The notes under the pieces were generated by a model that made no database searches, had not been told where the DNA came from, and saw only the letters and a list, made by a program, of their open reading frames with translations. From Anderseniella sp. (lineage in GTDB: Bacteria > Pseudomonadota > Alphaproteobacteria > Rhizobiales > Aestuariivirgaceae): a stretch of DNA of 13,228 nt. Position 1 is the stretch's first letter; each line of letters opens with the position of its first letter. The position numbers and the translations under genes are program-made. Below are positions 1 through 7,067 of the stretch, one piece after another. The DNA is taken from contig JABDRA010000540.1 of NCBI GenBank assembly GCA_013041995.1, positions 1-13,228 on the forward strand. Reading direction: 5' to 3'.

Positions 1-577
1 TTTCCGAACCCCAGTAGACGTCCGTCTCGGGGTGCCAGATGTCCTCGCGGCCGAAAGCGAAGCCGAAGGTTTTCAGGCCCATCGACTCGTAGGCGATGTT
101 GCCGGCGAGGATCATCAGATCGGCCCAGCTGATCTTGTTGCCGTACTTCTTCTTGATCGGCCACAGCAGGCGGCGCGCCTTGTCCAGGTTCGCGTTGTCC
201 GGCCAGCTGTTGAGGGGGGCGAACCGCAGGGTGCCGTCGGCGGCGCCGCCGCGGCCGTCGCCCACGCGGTAGGTGCCGGCGCTGTGCCAAGCCATGCGGA
301 TGAAGAGCGGACCGTAGTGGCCCCAGTCGGCCGGCCACCAGTCCTGGCTGTCTGTCAAAAGCTTATCAACGTCGTCCCATACGCCCTTAAAATCGAGAAC
401 TTTCACCGCCTCGCGGTGATCGTAGCTTGGATCCATCGGGCTGACACGGGCATCGTGCTGGTGCAGGATGTCCAGGTTCAGCGCGTTGGGCCACCACTTG
501 GTCGGGTTATTGTTCATTTCGGTGTTGCCACCGTGCATGACCGGGCATCCGCCCTTTATAGAAGTATGTTCGTTCAT
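1..577 (-). CDS. katG: Catalase-peroxidase KatG, N-terminal part (cut by window edge)
   Basis: Bifunctional heme enzyme that removes hydrogen peroxide by catalase and peroxidase activity. About 192 N-terminal residues of a roughly 720-750 residue family are present; the rest lies beyond position 1. The distal heme-side motif RMAWHSAGTYR is visible at residues 94-104, giving the class I peroxidase residues Arg94, Trp97 and His98. Trp97 is the tryptophan of the Met-Tyr-Trp adduct that gives catalase activity; its Tyr and Met partners are outside the window. The ATG at 575-577 has a strong AAGGAGG ribosome site just upstream, which fixes the start. It is divergent from oxyR, its usual activator, so peroxide induction is expected. 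By eye, the stretch from 1 to about 345 is clearly more GC-rich than 346-577. The identification is very secure. Confidence 0.96.
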   Translation of the reverse strand, partial: MNEHTSIKGGCPVMHGGNTEMNNNPTKWWPNALNLDILHQHDARVSPMDPSYDHREAVKVLDFKGVWDDVDKLLTDSQDWWPADWGHYGPLFIRMAWHSAGTYRVGDGRGGAADGTLRFAPLNSWPDNANLDKARRLLWPIKKKYGNKISWADLMILAGNIAYESMGLKTFGFAFGREDIWHPETDVYWGSE

Positions 578-690
578 CGTATCCTCCTTGTGCGGCAAGG
601 CCATTAAGTACTCATCATCTAGGATCACTTTAACTTTGCCAGTTCATAAAAACCAATTTATTCTGCTAACTGAAACGATAAGCTGGACAA
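578..690. promoter_or_regulatory. Divergent katG-oxyR control region with a nested dyad
   Basis: This 113-bp gap must hold both promoters and probably the OxyR operator. A nested inverted repeat is visible: outer arms CAGTT (640-644) and AACTG (668-672), inner arms ATAAA (646-650) and TTTAT (657-661). An AT-rich dyad between a LysR-type gene and its divergent target is where such regulators normally bind. The sequence is not a clean match to the enterobacterial four-box OxyR consensus, so naming it an OxyR site is inference. No convincing -35/-10 pair could be fixed by eye. Confidence 0.45.
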
Positions 691-1608
691 ATGATTGGCT
701 TGACGCTCAAACACCTGCGCTACTTCGACGCCCTCGCTCGTTTCGGCCATTTCGGCCGGGCCGCAGAATCCTGTGGCATCTCGCAACCGGCAATATCGCT
801 GCAGATCAAGGAGCTTGAGACGATGCTGGGCACACCGCTGGTCGAGCGCCGGACGCGGGAGATTCGATTGACCTCGCTCGGCGAGGATTTTTTGTCTCGG
901 GCACGCAAGATTCTAGTGGAAGTCGATGAACTCGACGATCTTGCCCGTTCAACGGAACGGCCGCTGGTGGGCAGGTTGCGCATGGGCATCATCCCCACGG
1001 TCGCCCCTTATCTACTTACCGACATCATCAAGGGCTTGTCCGCGCGGATGCCAGCACTCGAGCTGCATCCGCGCGAGACAGTCACCAGGTCGTTGATTGC
1101 GGACTTGCTCGATTCGCGGCTAGACGCAGCAATCGTGGCCTTGCCGATTTCGGAACCGGCTTTACAGGAATTCGAGCTGTTCCAGGAGGATTTCGTGCTG
1201 GTGCGTCCGTTGAGCGAGACCGAAAAACCAGTCCCTAGTCCTAAGAAGCTGAAAGAAATGCGGCTCTTGCTTCTGGAGGAGGGGCACTGCTTTCGTGACC
1301 AAGCTCTGAGCTTTTGCCAGATGACGGACGACCAGCCGCGCAATATCATGGAAGGCAGTTCGTTATCGACCCTCGTGCAGATGGTTGGCGCCGGAATGGG
1401 GCTGACTCTGATCCCCGAGATGGCGTTGCCGTTTGAAACCCGGTTTGCCCAGGTTTCTTTGGTGCGCTTTGCACCACCTTGCCCTTCCCGGACAATAGGC
1501 ATGGTGTGGCGTAAGACGAACCCGCTTGCTAAGCAACTGATGGAGATAGGTGCAATCGTCCGGCAGATAGGTCACAACAAGCACAAAGAGATCTGCCCTG
1601 AGCCTTGA
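691..1608 (+). CDS. oxyR: Peroxide-sensing LysR-type activator OxyR
   Basis: Hydrogen-peroxide sensor and transcription factor that activates antioxidant genes such as the adjacent divergent katG. The 305-residue protein has an N-terminal winged helix-turn-helix (about residues 5-65, with LKHLRYFDALARFGHFGRAAE and the ISQPAISLQIKELE recognition helix) and a periplasmic-binding-like sensor domain after residue 90. The decisive motif is EEGHCFRDQALSFC, which places Cys200 and Cys209 nine residues apart, the same spacing as the E. coli Cys199/Cys208 redox pair. These cysteines are absent from most LysR proteins. The ATG at 691 gives the usual N-terminus but has no strong ribosome site; a TTG at 699 is an alternative start. 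Length is typical. OxyR proteins usually repress their own gene from the shared promoter region. Confidence 0.95.
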   Translation: MIGLTLKHLRYFDALARFGHFGRAAESCGISQPAISLQIKELETMLGTPLVERRTREIRLTSLGEDFLSRARKILVEVDELDDLARSTERPLVGRLRMGIIPTVAPYLLTDIIKGLSARMPALELHPRETVTRSLIADLLDSRLDAAIVALPISEPALQEFELFQEDFVLVRPLSETEKPVPSPKKLKEMRLLLLEEGHCFRDQALSFCQMTDDQPRNIMEGSSLSTLVQMVGAGMGLTLIPEMALPFETRFAQVSLVRFAPPCPSRTIGMVWRKTNPLAKQLMEIGAIVRQIGHNKHKEICPEP

Positions 1609-1969
1609 TCGAAAGCGCAACTGGGTCGAAAGGTTCATTGAAAGAAATCCTCGCGTTGACGACCTACTGAGCTGAACCAATACCACTGCTTTGGCAAAAC
1701 CGGACTGAACGATTGAAATTTCGACCGGCCTTAGTTTTCCGGTTCTCGCCTGATACCTTTCGTCCAGGTTTGCTTCCGAGGGACCGCGTTGGATCTGGCG
1801 AGTGATCGCTCCGGGGCAAACTCGGAAGTCGGGCGCGGCGCCGTTGATTTCCGTTGTGCCGCTGAAATTGGATTCTTCGAGAGCAGCACTTTAGATTCCG
1901 TTTTGTCCGCATAGCCGTCGTCGCTACGCTAGGTCTCCATTGTCTTCAGCTGGATGTGTCCCCACCGCC
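1609..1969. other. Long gap between oxyR and the BLUF cyclase
   Basis: About 360 bp with no supportable gene on either strand; the open frames here have compositions typical of chance reading. The only structure I see is a widely spaced 8-bp inverted repeat, CTTCCGAG (1773-1780) and CTCGGAAG (1821-1828). It lacks a T-run and is not a clear terminator. The promoter of the cyclase gene should lie here, but no good -35/-10 pair stands out. Confidence 0.5.
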
Positions 1970-3016
1970 ATGAAACGCATGTTCTATGTCAGTCGATTTT
2001 CCCGACCGCTTTCGAAGCGCGACATAGAACAGATTCATGGCTCGGCTGTTCGGTTCAATAGTCAGCACGGCGTCACGGGCATACTGGTCTGTCTCGGTGA
2101 CACGTTCTTTCAAGTGCTGGAGGGGAAACGAGCCATAATAAATCAATTATACCATACGCGCATCGTTCCGGATAACCGTCACTTTGATGTGATTTGCTTG
2201 AAATCCGAATCTGGAGTGAGCCAACGCATGTTTCCTGAGTGGGACATGCGAGTATTCGATCTCAACGATGAAGCTGAAGCCTTGCCTATGGCTTTTCGCC
2301 AAATGTTATCCGCACTGCTCGAATCCAACTACATGATCGCGCAGTATACCCAGCCAAGCATTCTTAAGATGCTGGAAAACGGCGTGAATCCTACGACGGT
2401 CAAACCGCGAAAGAAACACGTAACAGTTCTGTTCAGTGACATTATCGGATTCTCCCAATTCGCGGAGCGGCTGAACCCGGATGATCTGATTGATCTCGTC
2501 AACAGACATGCTCAAATTTGTATCGAACAAGTGGACAAAAATAGCGGGCAGGTAAACAAACTACTGGGTGACGGTGTGCTGACCTATTTCACCGACCGGG
2601 GCACGGATGCTGCTTTAGAGGCGGCAACTGGCATTCTCAAAGAAATGGAACGGCAGAGGCGATCGGCGAGAGACGGCAGTCCCCACCAATTGTTATTCGC
2701 CGGTGTCGGCTTGGCGAATGGCGTGGCCTATGAGGGCAATGTTGGTTCTGAACTGAAGCGCGACTTTACCATCTTGGGAAACACGGTGAACCAGGCCTCA
2801 CGGCTGGAGTCGCTGACAAGGCGATTGAATTTGCGGATAATTATGAGTGAAGCGGTAGTCGAACGTGCCAGTCCATCCCGCAATTTCATATCGCTTGGCA
2901 GACATAAGCTGATAGGCCAGTCGGCTGCCATGGAAATTTTCAGCCTGAAATCATTTGCACCGCTGAATATCGAAAAACTATATGCGCAGATCGATGAGAT
3001 GCTGAGCCGGAGTTGA
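1970..3016 (+). CDS. BLUF-domain photoactivated adenylyl cyclase
   Basis: Probable soluble blue-light-activated enzyme that turns ATP into cAMP. Residues 2-98 form a BLUF (FAD-binding) domain with Tyr6, Asn30 and Gln48 (in FFQVLEG) plus Trp91 and Met93 (PEWDM), the residues that run the BLUF photocycle. Residues about 100-147 are a helical linker. Residues 149-300 are a class III cyclase domain: metal-binding Asp157 (LFSDIIGFS) and Asp201 (LLGDGVL), purine-selecting Lys197 and Thr267, and transition-state Asn274 and Arg278 (NTVNQASR). A Lys/Thr pair points to ATP rather than GTP. Length (348) and residue numbering run almost in step with bPAC (350) and OaPAC (366), as I remember them. The ATG at 1970 was chosen because it puts Tyr6 in register; a TTG at 1940 would add ten unlikely residues, and neither has a clear ribosome site. 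Codon use is more AT-rich than the right-hand genes, suggesting transfer. No obvious partner gene is adjacent. Confidence 0.93.
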   Translation: MKRMFYVSRFSRPLSKRDIEQIHGSAVRFNSQHGVTGILVCLGDTFFQVLEGKRAIINQLYHTRIVPDNRHFDVICLKSESGVSQRMFPEWDMRVFDLNDEAEALPMAFRQMLSALLESNYMIAQYTQPSILKMLENGVNPTTVKPRKKHVTVLFSDIIGFSQFAERLNPDDLIDLVNRHAQICIEQVDKNSGQVNKLLGDGVLTYFTDRGTDAALEAATGILKEMERQRRSARDGSPHQLLFAGVGLANGVAYEGNVGSELKRDFTILGNTVNQASRLESLTRRLNLRIIMSEAVVERASPSRNFISLGRHKLIGQSAAMEIFSLKSFAPLNIEKLYAQIDEMLSRS

Positions 3017-3267
3017 TCGACGGTCGGCAAGTCCGGGCGGTGCATCAAGGACATTGAGTTGGCAGGCAATTGACCTCGTCAACCTGGCCACAGCGACAAA
3101 GGACGAACTGATATGCTTAGCTCGGTGCTGCCGATTGTTGCATAGCTCCAGAATGACAGTGTCGGTCAGAAAAGGACTCTTTACAATTGCGCGAATAGAG
3201 TCCGCATTGTCCCAAAAGCTGCTATTCACAAAGATCATCGACAACGGCAGCTGTGCCCACGAAACCG

Positions 3268-3459
3268 TCAATCTGCTTGGTCTTCGCACCATTTAGATCT
3301 TAACGCTTTCCCGACAAGGTGCCAGAACTTCGCCTCATCGTGCTCGCCGTGCAGCTTCAGCTCGTTTATGCGGATGTCAATCTCCTTTTGAGCTTTCTGT
3401 CCGAACCGATCGAACGTTATGCTGGCTGCTAGATGAACCTTCTCTTGAAGCGATCTCAT
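3268..3459 (-). CDS. Small hypothetical protein (63 residues)
   Basis: Function unknown. The ATG at 3457-3459 is preceded by a good GGGGAG ribosome site about six bases upstream, which supports a real gene. The product is mainly helical by composition, with a segment like KEIDIRINELKLHGEHDEAK followed by FWHLVGKALRS. This resembles a class of short alphaproteobacterial proteins in which a helix rich in Glu/Leu is followed by a Trp and a second helix, but I cannot name a family with certainty. It is convergent with the upstream cyclase gene and has no operon partner. It could be a spurious frame, but the ribosome site and the amphipathic pattern argue against that. Confidence 0.5.
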   Translation of the reverse strand: MRSLQEKVHLAASITFDRFGQKAQKEIDIRINELKLHGEHDEAKFWHLVGKALRSKWCEDQAD

Positions 3460-3693
3460 AAATCTCCCCGCGCTTATTTGGATCTGTTACGGAAACCTAG
3501 AAGATGAGGATCAATCGCAAGGGTCTGTTGACGGCTCTGTCCAAAGATTGGGTATTGGACAATCGACACGGTTGTCTCCATCGCCTGGTCCCCGAAAGCT
3601 ATCTTGCGGACAGGCTGGAGCCGCTACACATGTATACGATGCGCCCTGTGGTATCGCTGGCAGCATTGCACCGAGATGTCCGGGCAAGACCAC

Positions 3694-3732
3694 AATGGCA
3701 TCTTCTGGATTCTGCGTCCTGGTGCTCCCTGG
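3694..3732 (+). pseudogene. Relic of an IS5-family transposase (N-terminal motif only)
   Basis: The frame here reads NGIFWILRPGAPW, which closely matches the strongly conserved motif of the N-terminal domain of IS5-family DDE transposases (typically followed by RDLPERYGP). Here the next residues are unrelated, and nothing transposase-like precedes the motif in the same frame. So only a short piece survives, probably broken by deletions and frameshifts. The match is short, so chance resemblance cannot be fully excluded. Confidence 0.5.
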
Positions 3733-3756
3733 CATAAGCGGTGCAGTCTTGTGAGC

Positions 3757-3826
3757 GTTCATTCGATCTCTGCTGAAGAAACTGAGATGTGGTAACTCCA
3801 GTCTCCTTGGGACGGATCGAATGAAC
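3757..3826. repeat. Perfect 12-bp inverted repeat near transposase relic
   Basis: Arms GTTCATTCGATC (3757-3768) and GATCGAATGAAC (3815-3826) are perfect inverted copies 46 bp apart. A second, weaker pair lies across it: AGATGTG (3785-3791) and CACATCT (3842-3848). The position just downstream of the IS5-like relic suggests the ends of a small inserted element or IS scar. It also lies just past the pqqE stop, so a role at the 3' end of the pqq transcript is possible, though there is no T-run. Confidence 0.55.
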
Positions 3827-3846
3827 AAGCCATTGAAAGCTCACAT

Positions 3847-4965
3847 CTAGTCGGCAATCCTGTCAGCCTGCTGCGCGCCGATTCTCCGGAAAGTGAACTC
3901 GTCAGCCATTTCGCCGTCCGCTTGCGCCTGTCCGGCGATTTTCAGCATTGTGGCGTGCATCGGTGACAGCGAACAGGCAGGATCGGTGGCCGCCGCGTCT
4001 CCCGCAATGGCCAGCGCCTGGCACCGGCATCCGCCAAAATCCGCCTCGCGCCGCTCACAGGACCTGCACGGTTCCTGCATCCAGTCGGTACCGCGATAGG
4101 CATCAAAAGCTGGCGAACTGTCCCAGATGTCTGCCACTGATTTGTCCTTCACATTGTCGAATGTCAGATGCGGAATTGTGTGTGCCGCATGGCACGGCAT
4201 GGCAGAACCGTCCGGCGTTACCATGAAGGCGTCCTGGGCCCAGCCGCCCATGCAGGGCTTGGGAAACTCCGCATAATAGTCCGGTGTCACGAAATCGATC
4301 AGCAGAACACCGCGCAGGCGCTCGCGGGCTTCTTCAACAATATCCACCTGCCGCATGACATCGTCCCACGCCGGCATCAGCTGTGTGCGATTGATCAGGG
4401 CCCAGCCATAATACTGGACATTGGCAATCTCCAGCCGGTCAGCGTCCAGTTCCAGGGCAAGCTCAATGAAATCCTCGACCTGGTGAATGTTGTGCCGGTG
4501 GATCGGCGCGTTCAGGGTGAGCGGCAGTTTTGCAGCCCGGACAACCCGCGCAGTTGCCAGTTTCTGTTCGTGCGCGCCTTTCATGTTGCCGATTTTCTCG
4601 GTGACCTCAGGTGTTGCGCCCTGCACAGACAGTTGTACATGGTCAAGGCCGGCATCTTTCAAACCGCCTATTCGCTCCGGCTTTATGTTGACCCCGGCCG
4701 TAATCAGGTTTGAATAAACCCCGCGCGACGACAGCGCCGCGACAATCTCTTCAAGGTCACCTCGCAGGGTCGGCTCGCCGCCGGACAGATGCACCTGCAA
4801 AATCCCGAGGTCGGCGGCTTGATTGAACACCCTGGTCCAGTCGGCAGTTTCAAGTTCAGTGTTTGCCTTCAGCAGTTTGGCCGGATTGGAACAGTACGGG
4901 CATTGCAACGGGCAGCGATGGGTCAGTTCTGCCAGCATGCCGATGGGCGGTCCGGGAGCAGTCAT
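3847..4965 (-). CDS. pqqE: PQQ biosynthesis radical SAM enzyme PqqE
   Basis: Radical S-adenosylmethionine enzyme that makes the carbon-carbon bond between the Glu and Tyr side chains of the PqqA peptide, the first chemical step to PQQ, working with the chaperone PqqD. The 372-residue protein begins its catalytic domain with the CX3CX2C cluster motif CPLQCPYC (Cys18, Cys22, Cys25), followed by the glycine-rich LSGGEPTLR SAM motif. A C-terminal SPASM region carries the extra cluster cysteines (PCMGGW, MPCHAA, PCRSC, GGCRCQ, DPAC). Length is normal for PqqE. Its ATG overlaps the pqqD stop as ATGA, so the two are translationally coupled, and an AGGAGG site lies eleven bases upstream. It is the last gene of the operon. 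Confidence 0.97.
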   Translation of the reverse strand: MTAPGPPIGMLAELTHRCPLQCPYCSNPAKLLKANTELETADWTRVFNQAADLGILQVHLSGGEPTLRGDLEEIVAALSSRGVYSNLITAGVNIKPERIGGLKDAGLDHVQLSVQGATPEVTEKIGNMKGAHEQKLATARVVRAAKLPLTLNAPIHRHNIHQVEDFIELALELDADRLEIANVQYYGWALINRTQLMPAWDDVMRQVDIVEEARERLRGVLLIDFVTPDYYAEFPKPCMGGWAQDAFMVTPDGSAMPCHAAHTIPHLTFDNVKDKSVADIWDSSPAFDAYRGTDWMQEPCRSCERREADFGGCRCQALAIAGDAAATDPACSLSPMHATMLKIAGQAQADGEMADEFTFRRIGAQQADRIAD

Positions 4966-5261
4966 GCGATTACCAGCCTCCTGTCAGCCCATGTTTGCAG
5001 AAACCCGCATACGTCGTCGCCAACGACGGCTTCGGGTGCATCATACTCAGCCGCCAGAGACGATATGATTTCAGCAACCGTCGTCTTGCCGTTGCATCGT
5101 TTGAGAATGTCATGACTGACATCATCAGGCCACATTACCTTCTCCGGCGACAGCAGCGCCCATGCACCGCGTACCGGTTCAAACTGCAACCGCACGAACG
5201 AGGGCAGGCCCGGGCAGCTTGCGCTTGTGATCATGGTGCGTTGGCGTTCGGCTGCAGCCAT
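4962..5261 (-). CDS. pqqD: PQQ biosynthesis peptide chaperone PqqD
   Basis: Small protein that binds the PqqA precursor peptide and presents it to PqqE. From the ATG at 5259-5261 it has 99 residues, close to the usual 90-95. Family features visible are the strand-turn-strand start (VRLQFEPVRGAWALLSPEKV), the winged-helix-like segment ILKRCNGKTTVAEIISSLA and a C-terminal helix. The frame stays open further upstream inside pqqC, but that part is out-of-frame pqqC sequence. The chosen start is seven bases after the pqqC stop. A second Met nine residues later (MITSASCPG) is an alternative. Neither start has a strong ribosome site, so translation probably depends on coupling to pqqC. Confidence 0.93.
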   Translation of the reverse strand: MAAAERQRTMITSASCPGLPSFVRLQFEPVRGAWALLSPEKVMWPDDVSHDILKRCNGKTTVAEIISSLAAEYDAPEAVVGDDVCGFLQTWADRRLVIA

Positions 5262-5268
5262 AACGGGT

Positions 5269-6027
5269 TCAACTGACCTCCGGGATGAAGGCGCCGGGCG
5301 CAATGTTTCCGCCCGGTTCGACATAAGCGAACTGCAGCGCATCCAGCATGGCCCACAGAATATCACATTTGGTGATCAGTGCATTGACGCAGGCCTGCTG
5401 TTTTTCCGCCGTGTCCGCATGACGCTGAACATAACTCAACGCAACTTCGGCATCACGTGGCGCCTGGTGCAGCCTGGGTTTGAAATAGGCCAGCGTGTCT
5501 TCGGTGATATAATCGTACTTTGCCAGCATGGCCGGCACCCGTTCGCTAATGACTTTAGGTGAAAACAGTTCGGTCAGCGACGAGGCAACCGCCTCCAGAA
5601 AGCTGCGCTGCGATACCAGCGTCAGATACTGGTTGACCGCAAACCGGGTCGCGGGAAGCGCTTTCGCCTCGGACATCACCATGGCTTCATCCAGGCCCAG
5701 CCCGGTGGCCAGCGCGATCCACCGCTTGATGCCGCCGATCTTGTCGTCCGTCCCGTCGTGATCAATGATCCGTTCGCGCCACTCAATGCGAAACTCCGAA
5801 TTTTCCGCGCGAGACAAGATGATGGCGTCTTTCTTCGGGATGGCCGCCTGATAGCAATACCTGTTGAGCGCCCAGGCCTGCATCTGTCCCCTTGTCAGCG
5901 TTCCGGCAGTCATCATTTTGTGGAACGGATGATTTATGTGATAGCGGGCGTCGCCGACATCGCGGAGTATTTCCTCAAGGCGCTCACCCGAAACAGCCTC
6001 GCCCGTGATGGTCCAGTCTTCGCTCAC
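5269..6027 (-). CDS. pqqC: Pyrroloquinoline-quinone synthase PqqC
   Basis: Cofactor-free oxidase that carries out the final ring closure and eight-electron oxidation to PQQ. The 252-residue all-helical protein matches the family length (about 250). It shows the typical start of the fold (RYHINHPFHKMM and GQMQAWALNRYCYQAAIPKKDA) and later FSPKVISERVPAMLAKYDYI. Translation starts at a GTG (6025-6027) that overlaps the pqqB stop as GTGA. A strong AGGAGG ribosome site lies seven bases upstream, inside the pqqB 3' end. The start is therefore well supported despite not being ATG. Confidence 0.97.
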   Translation of the reverse strand: MSEDWTITGEAVSGERLEEILRDVGDARYHINHPFHKMMTAGTLTRGQMQAWALNRYCYQAAIPKKDAIILSRAENSEFRIEWRERIIDHDGTDDKIGGIKRWIALATGLGLDEAMVMSEAKALPATRFAVNQYLTLVSQRSFLEAVASSLTELFSPKVISERVPAMLAKYDYITEDTLAYFKPRLHQAPRDAEVALSYVQRHADTAEKQQACVNALITKCDILWAMLDALQFAYVEPGGNIAPGAFIPEVS

Positions 6028-6962
6028 AGTTCCACCTCCTGCCCGTCATGACCGACTTCCCATCCGGCCCTTGTAACAATTTCCCGCTCCGGGGAGGCCG
6101 GATCAAGTACCGGATTGGTGTTGTTGATGTGTACGAAAATACGCCGGACAATGTCGGTGTCCTTGAGCGACGCCAATGAGCCATCATCCCCCGACATGGC
6201 GATATGACCCATGCGGGCACCTGTCTTGGCGCCCACACCGGCATCCGGCATTTCGGTGTCGGTAAAAACCGTGCCATCAAACAACAGACACCCGGCACCC
6301 GAAAGCCGATTGCGCAGTTCATCAGTGACCCGCGCGCAGCCCGGAATGTAATGAACGGCTTCACCCGCGTCGGCGCCCGGCACTGCAATGCGCACACCGA
6401 TTGTGTCGCCGTCGTCGGAACCAAAATTCACCGGATCGGAGTTGTCTTCCAGAAACAGCGCAATCTTGCCCGGTACTGCATAGGTTTCAATTTCGATTCC
6501 GAGCGGACCATCGGGGCCTTCAAGCTGAGTTGTACCGCCCAAAGGCAGTTCAATGCGCTTCACCAGCATTTCATCGAGCACCCGAAAAATCGGATTGTTG
6601 GCCAGTGCTTCCAGAATCCTGGATGAGGCGTAAAGGTTGAAGGCCTGTTTTTCGCGCAGCGTCAGCAGTCCGGCAATATGATCAACGTCGGCATTGGTCA
6701 GTACCACTGCCTTGATCGGGGAGTTGCGCAGCGGTCCGTTTGCGTCCGCCTGCAGTTCCGGCGTGTTCGAGATCTGTTCACGGATGTCGGGAGAGGCATT
6801 GAACAATGCCCAATTGCAACCGTCCGCGGAAGCAGCAATGCTGGATTGAGATCTCGGCGTCAGGCCGGTTTTCGGGGACCGGACTTCACGGCTTAACCTG
6901 TAATTGCAGTTCCACTGCGGGAAACCACCACCGGCAGCGGACCCAATGATCTTTAGCTTCAC
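6024..6962 (-). CDS. pqqB: PQQ biosynthesis metallo-hydrolase-fold protein PqqB
   Basis: Metallo-beta-lactamase-fold protein of the PQQ pathway, thought to act as an oxygenase on the Glu-Tyr intermediate or otherwise assist late steps. The frame shows the family start KIIGSAAGGGFPQWNC, the altered metal motif TNADVDHIAGL (in place of HxHxDH) and the C-terminal HINNTNPVLDPASPER block. All are diagnostic of PqqB. I place the start at the GTG 6960-6962, which yields 312 residues and has an AGGTGG-like site just upstream. A TTG at 6980 and a GTG at 6968 are weaker alternatives. The gene follows pqqA after a 105-bp gap with a stem-loop and overlaps pqqC by four bases. Confidence 0.96.
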   Translation of the reverse strand: MKLKIIGSAAGGGFPQWNCNYRLSREVRSPKTGLTPRSQSSIAASADGCNWALFNASPDIREQISNTPELQADANGPLRNSPIKAVVLTNADVDHIAGLLTLREKQAFNLYASSRILEALANNPIFRVLDEMLVKRIELPLGGTTQLEGPDGPLGIEIETYAVPGKIALFLEDNSDPVNFGSDDGDTIGVRIAVPGADAGEAVHYIPGCARVTDELRNRLSGAGCLLFDGTVFTDTEMPDAGVGAKTGARMGHIAMSGDDGSLASLKDTDIVRRIFVHINNTNPVLDPASPEREIVTRAGWEVGHDGQEVEL

Positions 6963-7027
6963 GACCACCTGCCAAAGCAAACGCGCGATCCGGCAAGCGG
7001 ATGCGCGCGCCTGATAATGTCAGCCAA

Positions 7028-7058
7028 AACCACCCGGGCCAAAACAGCTAGGGTGGTT
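7028..7058 (-). terminator. Stem-loop between pqqA and pqqB (attenuator or RNA-processing site)
   Basis: Perfect 8-bp inverted repeat, AACCACCC (7028-7035) and GGGTGGTT (7051-7058), with a 15-base loop, ten bases after the pqqA stop. On the minus strand the second arm runs into TTTTGG, a weak T-tract. In other methylotrophs a structure at this place lets the cell make far more pqqA than pqqB-E transcript; that role here is inference. Confidence 0.6.
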
Positions 7059-7067
7059 CCGCTGGAG

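Larger units (their letters stand above)
3460..3846. other. Gene-poor stretch with transposon debris
   Basis: About 390 bp between the small hypothetical gene and the end of pqqE. Several overlapping open frames exist on both strands, but none gives a complete recognisable protein. It contains a 13-residue IS5-type transposase relic (3694-3732), a perfect 12-bp inverted repeat (3757-3826) and a small hairpin with arms GTCCAA (3539-3544) and TTGGAC (3555-3560). I read it as scar tissue at the junction of the left accessory segment and the pqq/xox block. Confidence 0.5.

Noticed and set aside
32..607. 191-residue plus-strand frame over katG
   Set aside because: It is antisense to clear KatG sequence with its active-site motif; the frame is open because of the GC-rich codon pattern.
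1773..1828. 8-bp inverted repeat after oxyR as a terminator
   Set aside because: The loop is 40 bases long and no T-run follows; it is probably chance.
1970..3016. Guanylyl rather than adenylyl cyclase
   Set aside because: The purine-contacting pair reads Lys197/Thr267, as in adenylyl cyclases, not the Glu/Cys-type pair of guanylyl cyclases. Biochemistry would still be decisive.
3054..3296. 80-residue plus-strand frame after the cyclase
   Set aside because: It starts at a TTG with the only AAGG just three bases away, has no domain pattern, and overlaps the end of the better supported minus-strand small gene.
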